Source: Sideroxydans sp.
Lineage (GTDB): Bacteria; Pseudomonadota; Gammaproteobacteria; Burkholderiales; Gallionellaceae
DNA: 64,000 nucleotides
Assembly: GCA_013791855.1 (NCBI GenBank)
Contig: VMTA01000023.1
Span: forward strand, 62,001 to 126,000
Reading direction: 5' to 3'
In this document: positions 28,254-37,551 of the stretch, in pieces
Position numbering within the stretch: the first letter of the stretch is position 1
Layout: each line of letters starts with the position of its first letter
Program-made: the position numbers and the translations under genes
The notes under the pieces: generated by a model
Told to the model about the DNA's origin: nothing
The model's database searches: none
What the model saw: only the letters and a program-made list of their open reading frames with translations

Positions 28254-28721
28254 TCACATTCTTCCATAGACTAGCGAGGGTTGTTTTTTGGCAGGTGGAG
28301 CAGCTTGGGCTGCTACTGCCGGTCGGGCAGTCGTCGTCATCGGACGGATACTGTCCCAAGCACCTTTCAGTTCATTCAGTAGGCGCGCTACCTCATCCAG
28401 CGCCTCCGGATCATTGTTGGCGTTGGCATGAACTAAACGCGAGCACATGTACGAATATAGTGCGTCCAGATTTAGAGCCAGTTGGCCGCCAGCATTTTTG
28501 TCCAGGCTGGCCTGAAGGCCTTCTGCAATGATCAACAGGGCTTTGGCGACAGCCGCGCCTTTGGCGGGGATGTCCTTGCGCAACATGGCGTTCTTGGTAT
28601 TGGCGATAGCCAATAGTGCGCCCTGATAAAGCATGGCGATCAGTTTGTGCGGGTCGGCAGCGAGGGTGCCGGATTCGATTCCGACTTTTGCATAGGCATT
28701 GCTGGCGGTGATAGCGTTCAT
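28254..28721 (-). CDS. fliS: Flagellin export chaperone FliS
   Basis: Binds the C-terminus of flagellin before export. The 155-residue protein has the family N-terminus AYAKVGIESGTLAADPHKLI, LIAMLYQGALLAIANTKNAM and the NLDALYSYMCSRLVHANANN motif. An Ala/Pro-rich tail of about 25 residues is added at the C-terminus. Between fliD and fliT, spacing 15 and 3 nt. Confidence 0.93.
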   Translation of the reverse strand: MNAITASNAYAKVGIESGTLAADPHKLIAMLYQGALLAIANTKNAMLRKDIPAKGAAVAKALLIIAEGLQASLDKNAGGQLALNLDALYSYMCSRLVHANANNDPEALDEVARLLNELKGAWDSIRPMTTTARPAVAAQAAPPAKKQPSLVYGRM

Positions 28722-28736
28722 GATTGCGTCCCTAAG

Positions 28737-30146
28737 TTATAGTTTGCCCAGTTGCTGGGTCAGGTACGAGCTGGTCATGTTCAGTCCTGCTAACGCGACG
28801 TTCAGCGAGCTGAATTGTCTGCGGTAATTCTTTTCTACGCTAGCCATTCTTGTCTCCAGTGTGTCGCGCTGGGTCGCGATGTACTTCAGCGTCTGGTTGA
28901 GATTGGAAGTGCGGTTGGCGAAAGTGCCGTCAAGGGCCAAAGCGGAGGTCGACCATTGGTCGAGGCGAGTGGCAAAGCCGGTGGTTGAGTTGAACAGGCT
29001 GGCTACATCACTGAAATTGGCGGACATCGCGCTACTCAATTGTTCGCTGTCGACTTTCAACGTGCCATCCGACTTTGAACTGACGCCAATCTCAAACAGA
29101 TTGTTCAGGGAGCCGCTGCCGGTCGCGGTGGCGATGATCTGGCGCATCTCAGTTTGCAATGTGCGCAAGGTGCTATCACCGGCAAGCGCAGAGCCCGATT
29201 TGTAGGCGAAGGAATTCTTCATCGCGGTGTACAACTCGTTGTAAGCGGTGACGAAATCCGTTACCGACTTGCTGACAGCTGCGGTATCGCGTCCCACCGT
29301 CAACGTGGCACTGGATGCTGCCTTGTTTAAAGTCAGGGTGACGCCTTCGACGACATCGGTGACGGTGTTGCTGGTCTTGGTGACTGCAATGCCGTTGACG
29401 CTGAACGCCGCATTCTGGGCGCTGACTGTCTCAGTCAATTTTTGCGTCCCGGCCGGGTTGTGTGCCAACAGGCTGTCGATGCTGGCATCGGCCCCGTCTG
29501 TCGAAATTTTAATGCTGTTAGTTACGCCTGTTGCATTTGAAGACAGGGCCAGGCGATATGGTGTGCCGCTACCGTCGTTGACGATGGTAGCACTCACCCC
29601 CATGTTGGCGGCATTGATCGCGTCGCGGATGCCCTGCAGTGTATTGTTGCTGGAATCTATGGTGATGTTGGCGGTGGTGCCGCCTGATGTGAAGCTGGCA
29701 CCGGTATAGACACCGTTGGTCAGTGTGCCGCCGCTGATGGTGCCAAAATCAAAGGTGACTACAGTAGATGTGCCGCTGCCGATGGCGGCGGTGCTACTAG
29801 TTTGCCCGGCGGCCACCAGCTTTTGCGACTGGGCAAGGCTGGTGACTGCCAGAGAATAGGTTCCCGCCACGGCAGTGCTGCTGGCTGCGGCGGAAAGGAC
29901 AGACGTGTCGGAGGATGACGCATTGAACGCAGACAGGCTGCTCGAACTTGAGCTGCCCAGTGCCTGTGCGGCGGTTTGCAAATTCGCCACTTTGCTTTTG
30001 ATGCTACCCAGCGCGGTGATCTTTGCCTGATAGCTAGTTTCCTTGGAGTTGAGCTTGTCGATAGGCTGCCGCTCAATGGACATCAGTCCACTGACGATGG
30101 CATCTACATCAATGCTCGAACCCGATGTTGCTGAGGAAATAGCCAT
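28737..30146 (-). CDS. fliD: Flagellar filament cap protein FliD (HAP2)
   Basis: Caps the filament and folds incoming flagellin; 469 residues. The N-terminal motif SSIDVDAIVSGLMSIERQPI and the C-terminal end with LDQWSTSALALDGTFANRTS and LAGLNMTSSYLTQQLGKL are typical. The middle is Ser/Thr/Ala-rich. Starts 16 nt after flaG. Confidence 0.94.
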   Translation of the reverse strand: MAISSATSGSSIDVDAIVSGLMSIERQPIDKLNSKETSYQAKITALGSIKSKVANLQTAAQALGSSSSSSLSAFNASSSDTSVLSAAASSTAVAGTYSLAVTSLAQSQKLVAAGQTSSTAAIGSGTSTVVTFDFGTISGGTLTNGVYTGASFTSGGTTANITIDSSNNTLQGIRDAINAANMGVSATIVNDGSGTPYRLALSSNATGVTNSIKISTDGADASIDSLLAHNPAGTQKLTETVSAQNAAFSVNGIAVTKTSNTVTDVVEGVTLTLNKAASSATLTVGRDTAAVSKSVTDFVTAYNELYTAMKNSFAYKSGSALAGDSTLRTLQTEMRQIIATATGSGSLNNLFEIGVSSKSDGTLKVDSEQLSSAMSANFSDVASLFNSTTGFATRLDQWSTSALALDGTFANRTSNLNQTLKYIATQRDTLETRMASVEKNYRRQFSSLNVALAGLNMTSSYLTQQLGKL

Positions 30147-30162
30147 GATTCAACCCTCCGGA

Positions 30163-30513
30163 TTACGCTTGCTGCTTCAACAACAAACCCCGCTGAAATT
30201 CGTCAATCCCTTGCGCGATCGCCAGCATAGCTTCAGATGGATATTGTAGCAGGGTGTCCCCCGTGTCTTTATCCGTCAGCTTGACGATTTGTTTATTGGT
30301 TGACTTGTCAACGCTGATACTCAGTTCCAGATTCTTATTCGCCTGCTGCAGGGCGGAGTTGATCTTGCTGACTTCGCTTTGCAGTTGGGCGGGCGAGGGA
30401 GTCTGGGCCGGTGTTTGCGCGACTTCGGCCGCAACGCCGCCTGGCCCGCCGTTGCCGGCGGGCCTTGCAGGTGCCGCAACTTGTGCCGCATTACTTATGT
30501 TTTGGATGAGCAT
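30163..30513 (-). CDS. flaG: Flagellar protein FlaG
   Basis: FlaG affects filament length in several bacteria; its mechanism is not settled. The 116-residue protein has an Ala/Pro-rich N-terminal half and the conserved C-terminal LSISVDKSTNKQIVKLTDKD with IAQGIDEFQRGLLL. It sits between fliC and fliD, the usual place. Confidence 0.9.
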   Translation of the reverse strand: MLIQNISNAAQVAAPARPAGNGGPGGVAAEVAQTPAQTPSPAQLQSEVSKINSALQQANKNLELSISVDKSTNKQIVKLTDKDTGDTLLQYPSEAMLAIAQGIDEFQRGLLLKQQA

Positions 30514-30534
30514 TTTGCCTCTCCTTGCTTAAAT

Positions 30535-30562
30535 CTCCCCAACCGCGTCAGCGGCCGGGGAG
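30535..30562 (-). terminator. Hairpin between fliC and flaG
   Basis: Stem CTCCCC / GGGGAG extended by CCGC / GCGG across a 2 nt mismatch on each side, tetraloop GTCA (plus-strand reading). It lies 10 nt after the fliC stop. No long T-tract follows, so it may be a partial terminator or 3' stabiliser that lowers flaG-fliD expression relative to flagellin. Confidence 0.6.
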
Positions 30563-30572
30563 GTACTTACTG

Positions 30573-31289
30573 TTAACGCAGCAAGCTCAGAACGTTGTTC
30601 GGAACTTGATTCGCTTGGGCCAACATCGCCGTACCCGCTTGTTGCAGAATCATGTTACGTGTCATCGCGGTGGTTTCGACAGCGTAGTCGGTGTCCATCA
30701 CTCGGCTGTATGCAGCTGCCGTATTATTGGCTTCCGTCGCGAGGTTGTTGATGGCCGACTGGAAGGTCGCCATATCGCCACCGTAAGAAGCACGAGCAGT
30801 GGTTACTTTGGTGATGTCAGCATCGATGCCGGCAACGGTTAAGGTGCCTGTAAGAGAGGCCGCAGTACCCGAACCTGTAACAGTTCCGCCGTCAGAGTCA
30901 ACCACCACAGCGCCGGTTGCAGTCGCCAAGCCCAAGATACGGGTGTTCTCCGCGACTAGCGCAGTGGTTTCAGCACCGGATGCTGTACCACCCAATTGCA
31001 CCGCGATTTCACGCAGACGTTGCAGGTTTTCATAGACCTGAGCATGGTAGCCGTCGTTGGTTTGGGCGGTCGAAATACCGTCGCTGGCTTCACGCATGGC
31101 GATATTTGCGCCGCGCATTGTGCTTTCGTAACCGGAGGCGGTCACCATGCCGGTGGCATCATCCTTAGCGCTGTTGATGCGCTGGCCAGAAGACAGGCGA
31201 GCCATGGCAGTTTGCAGGGCCAGGTTAGATTTGTTCAGGGCTGATCCGCTGAACAGGGCCGGGACGTTGGTGTTGATGACTTGTGCCAT
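30573..31289 (-). CDS. fliC: Flagellin FliC, short form
   Basis: Filament subunit of only 238 residues. The conserved D0/D1 halves are present: N-terminal MAQVINTNVPALFSGSALNK, RLSSGQRINSAKDDATGM and ENLQRLREIAVQLG; C-terminal NMILQQAGTAMLAQANQVPN and the final NNVLSLLR. The variable D2/D3 region is almost missing: only about 40 Gly/Thr/Val-rich residues lie between the halves, against about 500 residues in total for Salmonella FliC. Driven by the sigma-28 promoter at 31383-31409, with a 5' UTR hairpin. Confidence 0.94.
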   Translation of the reverse strand: MAQVINTNVPALFSGSALNKSNLALQTAMARLSSGQRINSAKDDATGMVTASGYESTMRGANIAMREASDGISTAQTNDGYHAQVYENLQRLREIAVQLGGTASGAETTALVAENTRILGLATATGAVVVDSDGGTVTGSGTAASLTGTLTVAGIDADITKVTTARASYGGDMATFQSAINNLATEANNTAAAYSRVMDTDYAVETTAMTRNMILQQAGTAMLAQANQVPNNVLSLLR

Positions 31290-31318
31290 TTTAGTTCTCC
31301 TTAACTTGGTTCACTTTT

Positions 31319-31334
31319 GCGGCTGTTTTGCCGC
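31319..31334 (-). promoter_or_regulatory. Hairpin in the fliC 5' untranslated region
   Basis: Inverted repeat GCGGC / GCCGC with a 6 nt loop, about 30 nt upstream of the fliC start and downstream of its sigma-28 promoter. The ribosome binding site AAGGAGAAC is outside it. It could stabilise the mRNA; there is no direct evidence. Confidence 0.45.
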
Positions 31335-31382
31335 TTACTTTGGTTGGCTGTTTGTGATGCTTAGCAACCGCCGTTGAATCAG

Positions 31383-31409
31383 TTATCGGAGGGTTCGGGG
31401 AAAACTTTA
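31383..31409 (-). promoter_or_regulatory. Sigma-28 (FliA) promoter of fliC
   Basis: Read on the minus strand: TAAAGTTT, 11 nt, TCCGATAA, a match in 15 of 16 consensus positions. It lies about 94 nt upstream of the fliC start and just beyond the stop of the diguanylate cyclase gene. Confidence 0.94.
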
Positions 31410-31418
31410 GGAACAATT

Positions 31419-33059
31419 TCATATATTCAGCGCAGGGGCGGCGATTACACGGTTCTTCCCAGTCTGTTTGGCCTGATACATGGCCTTGTCAGCACGTCCC
31501 AACAGGTCTTCTTGGTCTTCTTCTTTGCCGCGTAGTGCGACCCCGGCGCTGAAAGTGACCAGGATGCGTTCATTATTGTGCAAGAAGAACTTCTTGGTCA
31601 GATCCCGTTGCAGGCGTTGCAAGGCCTCGATACCTGCCTGCAGATCCGTATCCGGCAAGATGATGACGAATTCCTCGCCGCCGTAACGTCCTACTGCATC
31701 GGTTGGGCGAAGGGTGTCTTTGATGACTTGGGTGAGGTGGGTTAGTGCACGGTCTCCTGCCTGATGGCCAAGGGAGTCGTTCAGCTTCTTGAAGTTGTCG
31801 ATGTCGAGTAGGGCGACACAGAGCGGGGTTTTGTTGCGGTCGGCACGCTTCAGTTCCCGGTCCAGGGTCTCGTCCAGCCCACGCCGGTTCAGCGCGCCGG
31901 TGAGCTGGTCCTCTCGCACCAGTTCACTTACCTGCATCAGTTCCTGTTCCAGTGCCTTGATGCGTCCCTCGGCTTCATCGGCTTTTTTCTTGGTGTCCAG
32001 CAGTTCTTCATGTGAGCGCAAAGCACTGGCCTGAATGACACGGGTGTCGTGCATCACGTCATCAAGGATGTGGCCCAGCACGGTAAGGTTATCGGCCTTG
32101 CTGATCTTCTGGCTGTAGCCTTCGATCTTCTGGTGGTATTCGCCGGTGCTTTCGGTGAGGTTGCCCAAGCGGTCGATGAAGGTGGTCATCAGGCTCTTGA
32201 GCGTGGTCTTGGCATCGGTCAGGCTTTGCTTCAGGCTGCTCTGCTTGATGATGGCGTCGCGCAGGTTGCGCTCGGCATCGGCGATGGCGTGCTTGTCCAT
32301 CGGTTGCGAGATGATGGTCTGCAGCGCGGTGACCTGTCCCTGCATCCATTCATCGTCGGCCACCAGTTCGCTGACGTTCTCCACCAACAGGCGCAGCAGG
32401 CGCAACAGCCCCTCCTGTATCTTCACCTTGTCGCCGCCGCGCAGTTCCAGCTTGAGCCAGAACTGGCGCAGTTGTTTGGCCAGCTCGTTGATCTTGGCGG
32501 GGTCGTCGGTGCTGCGCACCACCACGACCAGGCGCTTGATCTCTTCGCCCAATTCGGGGTGGGTGAGCAAGGAGTTCTCCAGCGACTGCGCAAGCAGTTC
32601 GCGCAATTGCTTGAGCAGATCATGCCCGGCTGCCTTGTCCGCAGATTTTGCGGGGGAGGTGGTCGGTGTGGGGGGGGCGGCCGGCTCGGCCGGAGCAGCT
32701 TCAGGTGCTGCAGTGGAAGTCAGATCGGGCGCGGCTGAGCCGCTCCCCCAGGAGCGCATCAAGCCATTCAGCTTTTCAGACATCACGTCGGGCTTGCTGG
32801 CGAAGCGATTGAGAACGACCTCCAGCCCTTCTTTCTTGCGTGTGAGTGTGACGCCTTTGTGCGTCATCTCCAGTTGACGCAGCAAGTCACGGATCAGCGC
32901 CGACCAGTTGGGTGCAGCAGAAGCGCTTGCTGCTTCTTTGTCGCCGCCCAGTTCCCGGAACACACTCGCGTAATGCTCAGGCGTGGGCGCCAGACCGCGT
33001 TCACCCAGTAACTTCAGGGTCTCTCGGGCTAGTTCTGCGGGTTCCTTGTGCTTGCTCAT
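31419..33059 (-). CDS. GGDEF diguanylate cyclase
   Basis: Makes cyclic di-GMP from two GTP. In 546 residues a long helical, partly coiled-coil N-terminal region (about 1-380, with an Ala/Pro-rich stretch near 115-145) precedes a GGDEF domain. The active-site motif is GGEEF near 460-464, and an inhibitory I-site RPTD lies exactly five residues upstream, so product feedback is expected. No membrane helix is visible, so it is probably cytosolic. It is upstream of fliC on the same strand and linked to a PilZ flagellar brake 5 kb away. Confidence 0.9.
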   Translation of the reverse strand: MSKHKEPAELARETLKLLGERGLAPTPEHYASVFRELGGDKEAASASAAPNWSALIRDLLRQLEMTHKGVTLTRKKEGLEVVLNRFASKPDVMSEKLNGLMRSWGSGSAAPDLTSTAAPEAAPAEPAAPPTPTTSPAKSADKAAGHDLLKQLRELLAQSLENSLLTHPELGEEIKRLVVVVRSTDDPAKINELAKQLRQFWLKLELRGGDKVKIQEGLLRLLRLLVENVSELVADDEWMQGQVTALQTIISQPMDKHAIADAERNLRDAIIKQSSLKQSLTDAKTTLKSLMTTFIDRLGNLTESTGEYHQKIEGYSQKISKADNLTVLGHILDDVMHDTRVIQASALRSHEELLDTKKKADEAEGRIKALEQELMQVSELVREDQLTGALNRRGLDETLDRELKRADRNKTPLCVALLDIDNFKKLNDSLGHQAGDRALTHLTQVIKDTLRPTDAVGRYGGEEFVIILPDTDLQAGIEALQRLQRDLTKKFFLHNNERILVTFSAGVALRGKEEDQEDLLGRADKAMYQAKQTGKNRVIAAPALNI

Positions 33060-33161
33060 CTATATGTCGTATGTGGTGCTTCGCTATGTTTGGCATTATC
33101 GGCTGTCGGCGCGACGACGATTCGCTGAATAGCGCCGGATATTGCCCGCTATTGGCCGGGA

Positions 33162-33794
33162 TCACTCGATCAGGTGGTTGCTGATCGCATAATGGATGGC
33201 TTCGGCATTGGTCTTGAGCTTCATCTTTTCCAGCAGGCGCATGCGGTAGACACTGATGGTCTTGGGGCTGAGCGACATGATCTCGGCCATTTCGCTCAGC
33301 TTCTTGCCCTGTGCCATCAGACACAACGTCTGATATTCCCGATTCGACAGGGTCTGGTGTGTCAGCTCCTGGTAGCCCTGCGACAGACCTTCCGCCAGTT
33401 GCTCAGCCATCTCGTTGCTGATGTATTTCTTGCCTTCTCCGACCTTGCGGATGGCGGTCAACAGTTGTGCAGGGGCACTTTGTTTGTTCAGGTAGCCGGA
33501 GGCACCGGCTTTCATCGAACGCACAGCATACTGGTCTTCGGCATGCATGCTGAGCATCAGCACCGGGGTGTTCGGGCGATTGGCCTTGATCTGCTTGAGG
33601 ACATCGATGCCGTTCTTGTCGGGCAGGCTGATGTCGAGCAGGACCATGTCGTACTCATTCTCTTGCGCCATCTGGATGGCCTGCATGCCGGTCTCGGCCT
33701 CGCCGGTGACGCGCATGTCGGGCGAGTCGTCAAGGATCTGCTTGAGGCCCTTGCGTATCAGTGCGTGGTCGTCGGCGATCAGGATTTTGAGCAT
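33162..33794 (-). CDS. NarL/FixJ-family response regulator
   Basis: Two-component transcription regulator, 210 residues. The receiver domain (about 1-120) has the acidic pair D8 D9, phospho-acceptor D54 in VLLDISLPD and Lys in GYLNKQ. The C-terminal LuxR-type HTH (about 145-205) contains LSNREYQTLCLMAQGKKLSE and SLSPKTISVYRMRLLEKM. The histidine kinase lies 29 nt upstream in the same direction. Target genes are unknown; the position suggests flagellar or surface control. Confidence 0.9.
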   Translation of the reverse strand: MLKILIADDHALIRKGLKQILDDSPDMRVTGEAETGMQAIQMAQENEYDMVLLDISLPDKNGIDVLKQIKANRPNTPVLMLSMHAEDQYAVRSMKAGASGYLNKQSAPAQLLTAIRKVGEGKKYISNEMAEQLAEGLSQGYQELTHQTLSNREYQTLCLMAQGKKLSEMAEIMSLSPKTISVYRMRLLEKMKLKTNAEAIHYAISNHLIE

Positions 33795-33823
33795 GGTGTT
33801 GATAGTTTGCGTGTATCTATTAT

Positions 33824-35044
33824 CTAGAACAGGGATTTCTGGGAACGGGCAAGCGCTACGCCGTCGGCGGCTCCATCCTGAAAGTGGGGGATGCTGACCG
33901 CCACCGTGACACCTTGGCCCGGAGCGCTGGAGATGTTGACCTCGCCGCCGAAGTGAACCACTCTTTCTTGGATGCCGCGCAAGCCGAAAGATCTGGGTTT
34001 GGCGCGCGCCTCTTGGCTGAACCCGCGACCATTATCGCGAATGGTCAGGTCTATGCGCTCAGGGCTGTTGCGAATCAGCACCTGCACTTCGCTGGCTTGT
34101 GAGTGCTTCATGATGTTGGTGAGCGATTCCTGGAAGATGCGGAACATGGCGATGGAGACATCTGGATGTAGGTCCAGCTCCATTTCGTCTTCATTGTGGT
34201 CAAGCAGTACCTTGATGCTGGTGCGCTGCGAGAACTCGTCCGCTTCCATCTCGATCGCTGCCACGATGCCAAAACTATCCAGGTAACCGGGCCGTAGGCT
34301 GTGTGCCAGATTGCGTGCAGACGTCATCGCTTTGTCCACCATATTCTCGATGGTGGTCGTCTTATCTGTCAGCATCTGCTTGCTTTTGGGTAAGCGTTCC
34401 TTGATCCAGGCCAGATCCATCTTGATGGCTGTGAGCAGGCCGCCGATCTCGTCGTGAACCTCGCGCGCAATGCGCAGGCGTTCCTGTTCTTTGGCGTCCT
34501 GAATGTGGGATGAGAATTCGCGCAGTTGCTCTTGCGAGCGCAACAGTTCGAGTTCGTCCAGCTTGGTCTTGGTGATGTTGACGATTAAGCCTTCCCACTC
34601 GACATCACCGTCTGCATTGGTTTGAGGGGTGGAACCCAGCGCCAGCCATTTCAACTCGCCGTCTGCCAGTGTGACGCGACCCTCCCAGCTCCAGAATCCC
34701 GAGCCGGTCGCGGATCGCACCATGCTGTCTTGGAACACGCTACGATCTTCGGGGTGTATCAGGCTTAGGAAGCTGTCGATATCGGCTTGCAGCTGTTGCT
34801 GGGTCAGGCCCAGCAAGGCCTGACTGCCTTCTCCTATGTAGGAGAAATAGATTTCGCCCTTTTTGTTCCGCACAAGCTGAAATGCCATGCAGGGCAGGTT
34901 GGCGATGAAATTATCGAGGCGCAAAGGCTTGTTTGAGATGTCTGGCACAGTCTGTGTGGCTCTCTTCAAGTCGGTGTTGATTGTTGGTGCGGTGCGCCGA
35001 AAATGTGTCGCTCGCTGTTCATGGCCGTATGCTGAGATTGCCAT
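33824..35044 (-). CDS. PAS-domain histidine kinase of the NarX/DegS type
   Basis: Sensor kinase partner of the downstream response regulator. The 406-residue protein has a PAS/PAC region (about 45-160, with [16 protein letters not shown] and [12 protein letters not shown]), a HisKA_3 dimerisation domain with phospho-acceptor H197 in REVHDEIGG, and a HATPase domain with DNGRGFS and [16 protein letters not shown]. No membrane helix is seen, so the signal is probably cytoplasmic. Confidence 0.9.
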   Translation of the reverse strand: MAISAYGHEQRATHFRRTAPTINTDLKRATQTVPDISNKPLRLDNFIANLPCMAFQLVRNKKGEIYFSYIGEGSQALLGLTQQQLQADIDSFLSLIHPEDRSVFQDSMVRSATGSGFWSWEGRVTLADGELKWLALGSTPQTNADGDVEWEGLIVNITKTKLDELELLRSQEQLREFSSHIQDAKEQERLRIAREVHDEIGGLLTAIKMDLAWIKERLPKSKQMLTDKTTTIENMVDKAMTSARNLAHSLRPGYLDSFGIVAAIEMEADEFSQRTSIKVLLDHNEDEMELDLHPDVSIAMFRIFQESLTNIMKHSQASEVQVLIRNSPERIDLTIRDNGRGFSQEARAKPRSFGLRGIQERVVHFGGEVNISSAPGQGVTVAVSIPHFQDGAADGVALARSQKSLF

Positions 35045-35203
35045 CAGGCCAGCGGGTTGAGGGTACTACACGCTGACAGGTTTGGGCAATCGCTTTGCGC
35101 TTGTCTGTATTGGGCGATTCCCGTCCAGCTATCGGGCAATATGGTGTTTTTCGGGTGGCGTGATTGCGGTAGAATCGCCGCTCGATATCCAACGCTGCTT
35201 TTA

Positions 35204-36298
35204 ATGTCTGCCGCCAGCCCTGCCGTGACCCCGCAACAACTGATCCGCAAAGAGATACAGGCCTTGCACGCCTATCATGTCCCGCCGTCTGCCGACATGA
35301 TCAAGCTGGATGCGATGGAGAATCCCCATTCCTTGCCGCAGGTCTTGCGCGACGAGATCGCACGCCGCGTGGCGGATGCCGCGATCAACCGTTATCCCGA
35401 TGCCGGTGCGCAGCGACTCAAAGAAGACATCCGCGACGTGACGCAGCTGCCGGAAGGCATGGATGTGCTGCTGGGTAACGGCTCTGATGAGATCATCCAG
35501 TTGCTGGCGATGGCCGTGGCGCAACCGGGTGCGGTCTTGCTGAGTGTCGAGCCCTCTTTCGTCATGTACAAGATGATCGCCACCTTCGTCGGTATGCGCT
35601 ATGTGGGCGTGCCGCTGGCTGGGGATTTCTCGCTTGATCTGGATGCGACCCTGGCGGCGATAGAACGTGAACGTCCCGCACTGGTGTTCCTCGCCTATCC
35701 CAACAATCCCACGGGCAATCTGTTCGATGCCGATGCCGTGCGTCGCATCATCGAGGCCACCCCCGGTCTGGTGGTAGTGGACGAGGCTTACTATGCCTTC
35801 GCCAGCGACAGCTTCATCCCGCAGTTGGGTAAGTATGACAACCTGCTGGTGATGCGCACTTACTCCAAACTCGGCATGGCCGGTTTGCGTCTGGGCTTCA
35901 TCGCCGGTGATAAAACGTGGCTGGAACAATTGGACAAGCTGCGCTTGCCGTATAATGTGGGCGTCCTGCCGCAGCTGGTGGCGAGCACCTTGCTGGCGCA
36001 CCATGATGTGTTGCTGGCCCAAGCGGAGAGCATCAGGTCGGAACGCACGAAGATGATGGCGGCCTTGCATGCGATGGCAGGCGTACAGGCGTATCCCAGC
36101 GAGGCGAACTTCATCCTGTTCCGTGTGGCAAAAGCTACGCAGGTGTTCGAAGGCCTGAAACAGCGCGGGGTATTGATCAAGAATCTGAACGGCGGGCATC
36201 CGGCATTGGCCGACTGTCTGCGCGTCACAGTAGGTTCGCCCGAAGAGAATAAGAAGTTTTACGCCGCACTACAGGATTCCATTAACCAACTCGCATAG
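35204..36298 (+). CDS. hisC: Histidinol-phosphate aminotransferase HisC
   Basis: PLP enzyme converting imidazole acetol-phosphate to histidinol-phosphate. Start chosen at the ATG at 35204 ([20 protein letters not shown]), giving the usual 364 residues; an upstream in-frame ATG at 35057 adds 49 atypical residues. The PLP lysine is probably K222 in [26 protein letters not shown] and [10 protein letters not shown] are also seen. A -10-like TAGAAT lies at 35170-35175. First gene of hisCBHAFIE; hisG and hisD do not precede it here. Confidence 0.94.
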   Translation: MSAASPAVTPQQLIRKEIQALHAYHVPPSADMIKLDAMENPHSLPQVLRDEIARRVADAAINRYPDAGAQRLKEDIRDVTQLPEGMDVLLGNGSDEIIQLLAMAVAQPGAVLLSVEPSFVMYKMIATFVGMRYVGVPLAGDFSLDLDATLAAIERERPALVFLAYPNNPTGNLFDADAVRRIIEATPGLVVVDEAYYAFASDSFIPQLGKYDNLLVMRTYSKLGMAGLRLGFIAGDKTWLEQLDKLRLPYNVGVLPQLVASTLLAHHDVLLAQAESIRSERTKMMAALHAMAGVQAYPSEANFILFRVAKATQVFEGLKQRGVLIKNLNGGHPALADCLRVTVGSPEENKKFYAALQDSINQLA

Positions 36299-36306
36299 GG
36301 CAAATC

Positions 36307-36894
36307 ATGCGTAGCGCACAAGTCACCCGCAACACCCTCGAGACGCAGATCGCGGTCGAGTTGAACCTCGACGGAACCGGCAAGGTCAAGCTGGATACCG
36401 GCCTGCCGTTCTTGGAGCACATGCTGGACCAGATCGCACGTCACGGTCTGCTCGATCTCGTCATCAAGGCCAAGGGCGATCTGCATATCGATGCGCATCA
36501 CACGGTGGAAGACATCGGCATCACGCTGGGGCAAGCCTTCACGCAAGCCATCGGCGACAAGAAAGGCCTGCGTCGCTACGGTCATGCCTATGTGCCGCTG
36601 GATGAAGCCTTGTCGCGCGTGGTGCTGGACATCTCCGGCCGTCCCGGACTGGTGTTCAATGCCGAGTTCGTGCGTTCCAACGTCGGCGAGTTCGAGGTCG
36701 ATCTGATCCGTGAGTTCTTCCAGGGCTTCGTCAACCACGCGCTGGTGACGTTGCACATCGATAATCTGGCAGGCGAGAACGCGCACCATCAGGCCGAGAC
36801 CATCTTCAAAGCCTTCGGCCGCGCCATGCGCGTGGCGCTGGAGCAAGATCCGCGCATGGCCGGTGTGATGCCCTCCACCAAGGGCACGCTATAA
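36307..36894 (+). CDS. hisB: Imidazoleglycerol-phosphate dehydratase HisB
   Basis: Mn-dependent dehydratase of histidine synthesis, 195 residues, monofunctional (no phosphatase domain). Metal-binding motifs [10 protein letters not shown] and [16 protein letters not shown] are present, along with the N-terminal [18 protein letters not shown]. Starts 8 nt after hisC. Confidence 0.96.
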   Translation: MRSAQVTRNTLETQIAVELNLDGTGKVKLDTGLPFLEHMLDQIARHGLLDLVIKAKGDLHIDAHHTVEDIGITLGQAFTQAIGDKKGLRRYGHAYVPLDEALSRVVLDISGRPGLVFNAEFVRSNVGEFEVDLIREFFQGFVNHALVTLHIDNLAGENAHHQAETIFKAFGRAMRVALEQDPRMAGVMPSTKGTL

Positions 36895-36899
36895 GCATC

Positions 36900-37535
36900 A
36901 TGGTCGATATCGCCATCGTTGATTACGGCATGGGCAACCTGCGTTCGGTGTATCAGGCCGTGCGCAAGGTCGCCCCGTCCGCGTCTGTGCAAGTCACCGA
37001 CGATGCGAACGTGATCGCTGCAGCCAAGCGGGTGATATTCCCCGGCCAGGGCGCGATGCCCGACTGCATGCGGGAACTCGATGCGCGCGGCCTGCGCCAG
37101 GCGGTGCTGGATGCGGCGCAGAACAAACCGTTCCTGGGTATCTGCATCGGCCTGCAGATGTTGTTCGAGCACAGCGCCGAAGGTGACATCCCGGGACTGG
37201 GCGTGTTGCAGGGCGAGGTGGTGCGATTCGCGCATGAGCTCAGGGATGCGCAGGGCAACAAGCTCAAGGTGCCGCACATGGGCTGGAACGGCGTGCATCA
37301 TGCCGATCACCCGCTGTGGGCAGGCATCGCGCAGGATGCGCGCTTCTATTATGTACATAGCTACTACGTGCAACCGCGCGACACGGACATCGTGCAGGGT
37401 ACAAGTGACTATCCGCAGCCCTTTGTCTGCGCCGTGTCGCGTGGTAACTTGTTCGCCGTGCAGTTCCACCCCGAGAAGAGTGCGGCTGCCGGATTGAAAC
37501 TGCTGGAAAATTTCGTCAACTGGAATCCCGTTTAA
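36900..37535 (+). CDS. hisH: Imidazole glycerol phosphate synthase, glutaminase subunit HisH
   Basis: Class I glutamine amidotransferase that feeds ammonia to HisF; 211 residues. The nucleophile is C82 in [10 protein letters not shown]; the His-Glu pair lies in AVQFHPEKS. The N-terminus [14 protein letters not shown] is typical. Starts 5 nt after hisB. Confidence 0.96.
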   Translation: MVDIAIVDYGMGNLRSVYQAVRKVAPSASVQVTDDANVIAAAKRVIFPGQGAMPDCMRELDARGLRQAVLDAAQNKPFLGICIGLQMLFEHSAEGDIPGLGVLQGEVVRFAHELRDAQGNKLKVPHMGWNGVHHADHPLWAGIAQDARFYYVHSYYVQPRDTDIVQGTSDYPQPFVCAVSRGNLFAVQFHPEKSAAAGLKLLENFVNWNPV

Positions 37536-37551
37536 CCACGATATTAAAGCC

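Noticed and set aside
33090-33130. GCCGATAA-like box upstream of the diguanylate cyclase
   Set aside because: The -10-like sequence is present on the minus strand, but the -35 region 11 nt away reads AATCGTCG, not TAAAGTTT.
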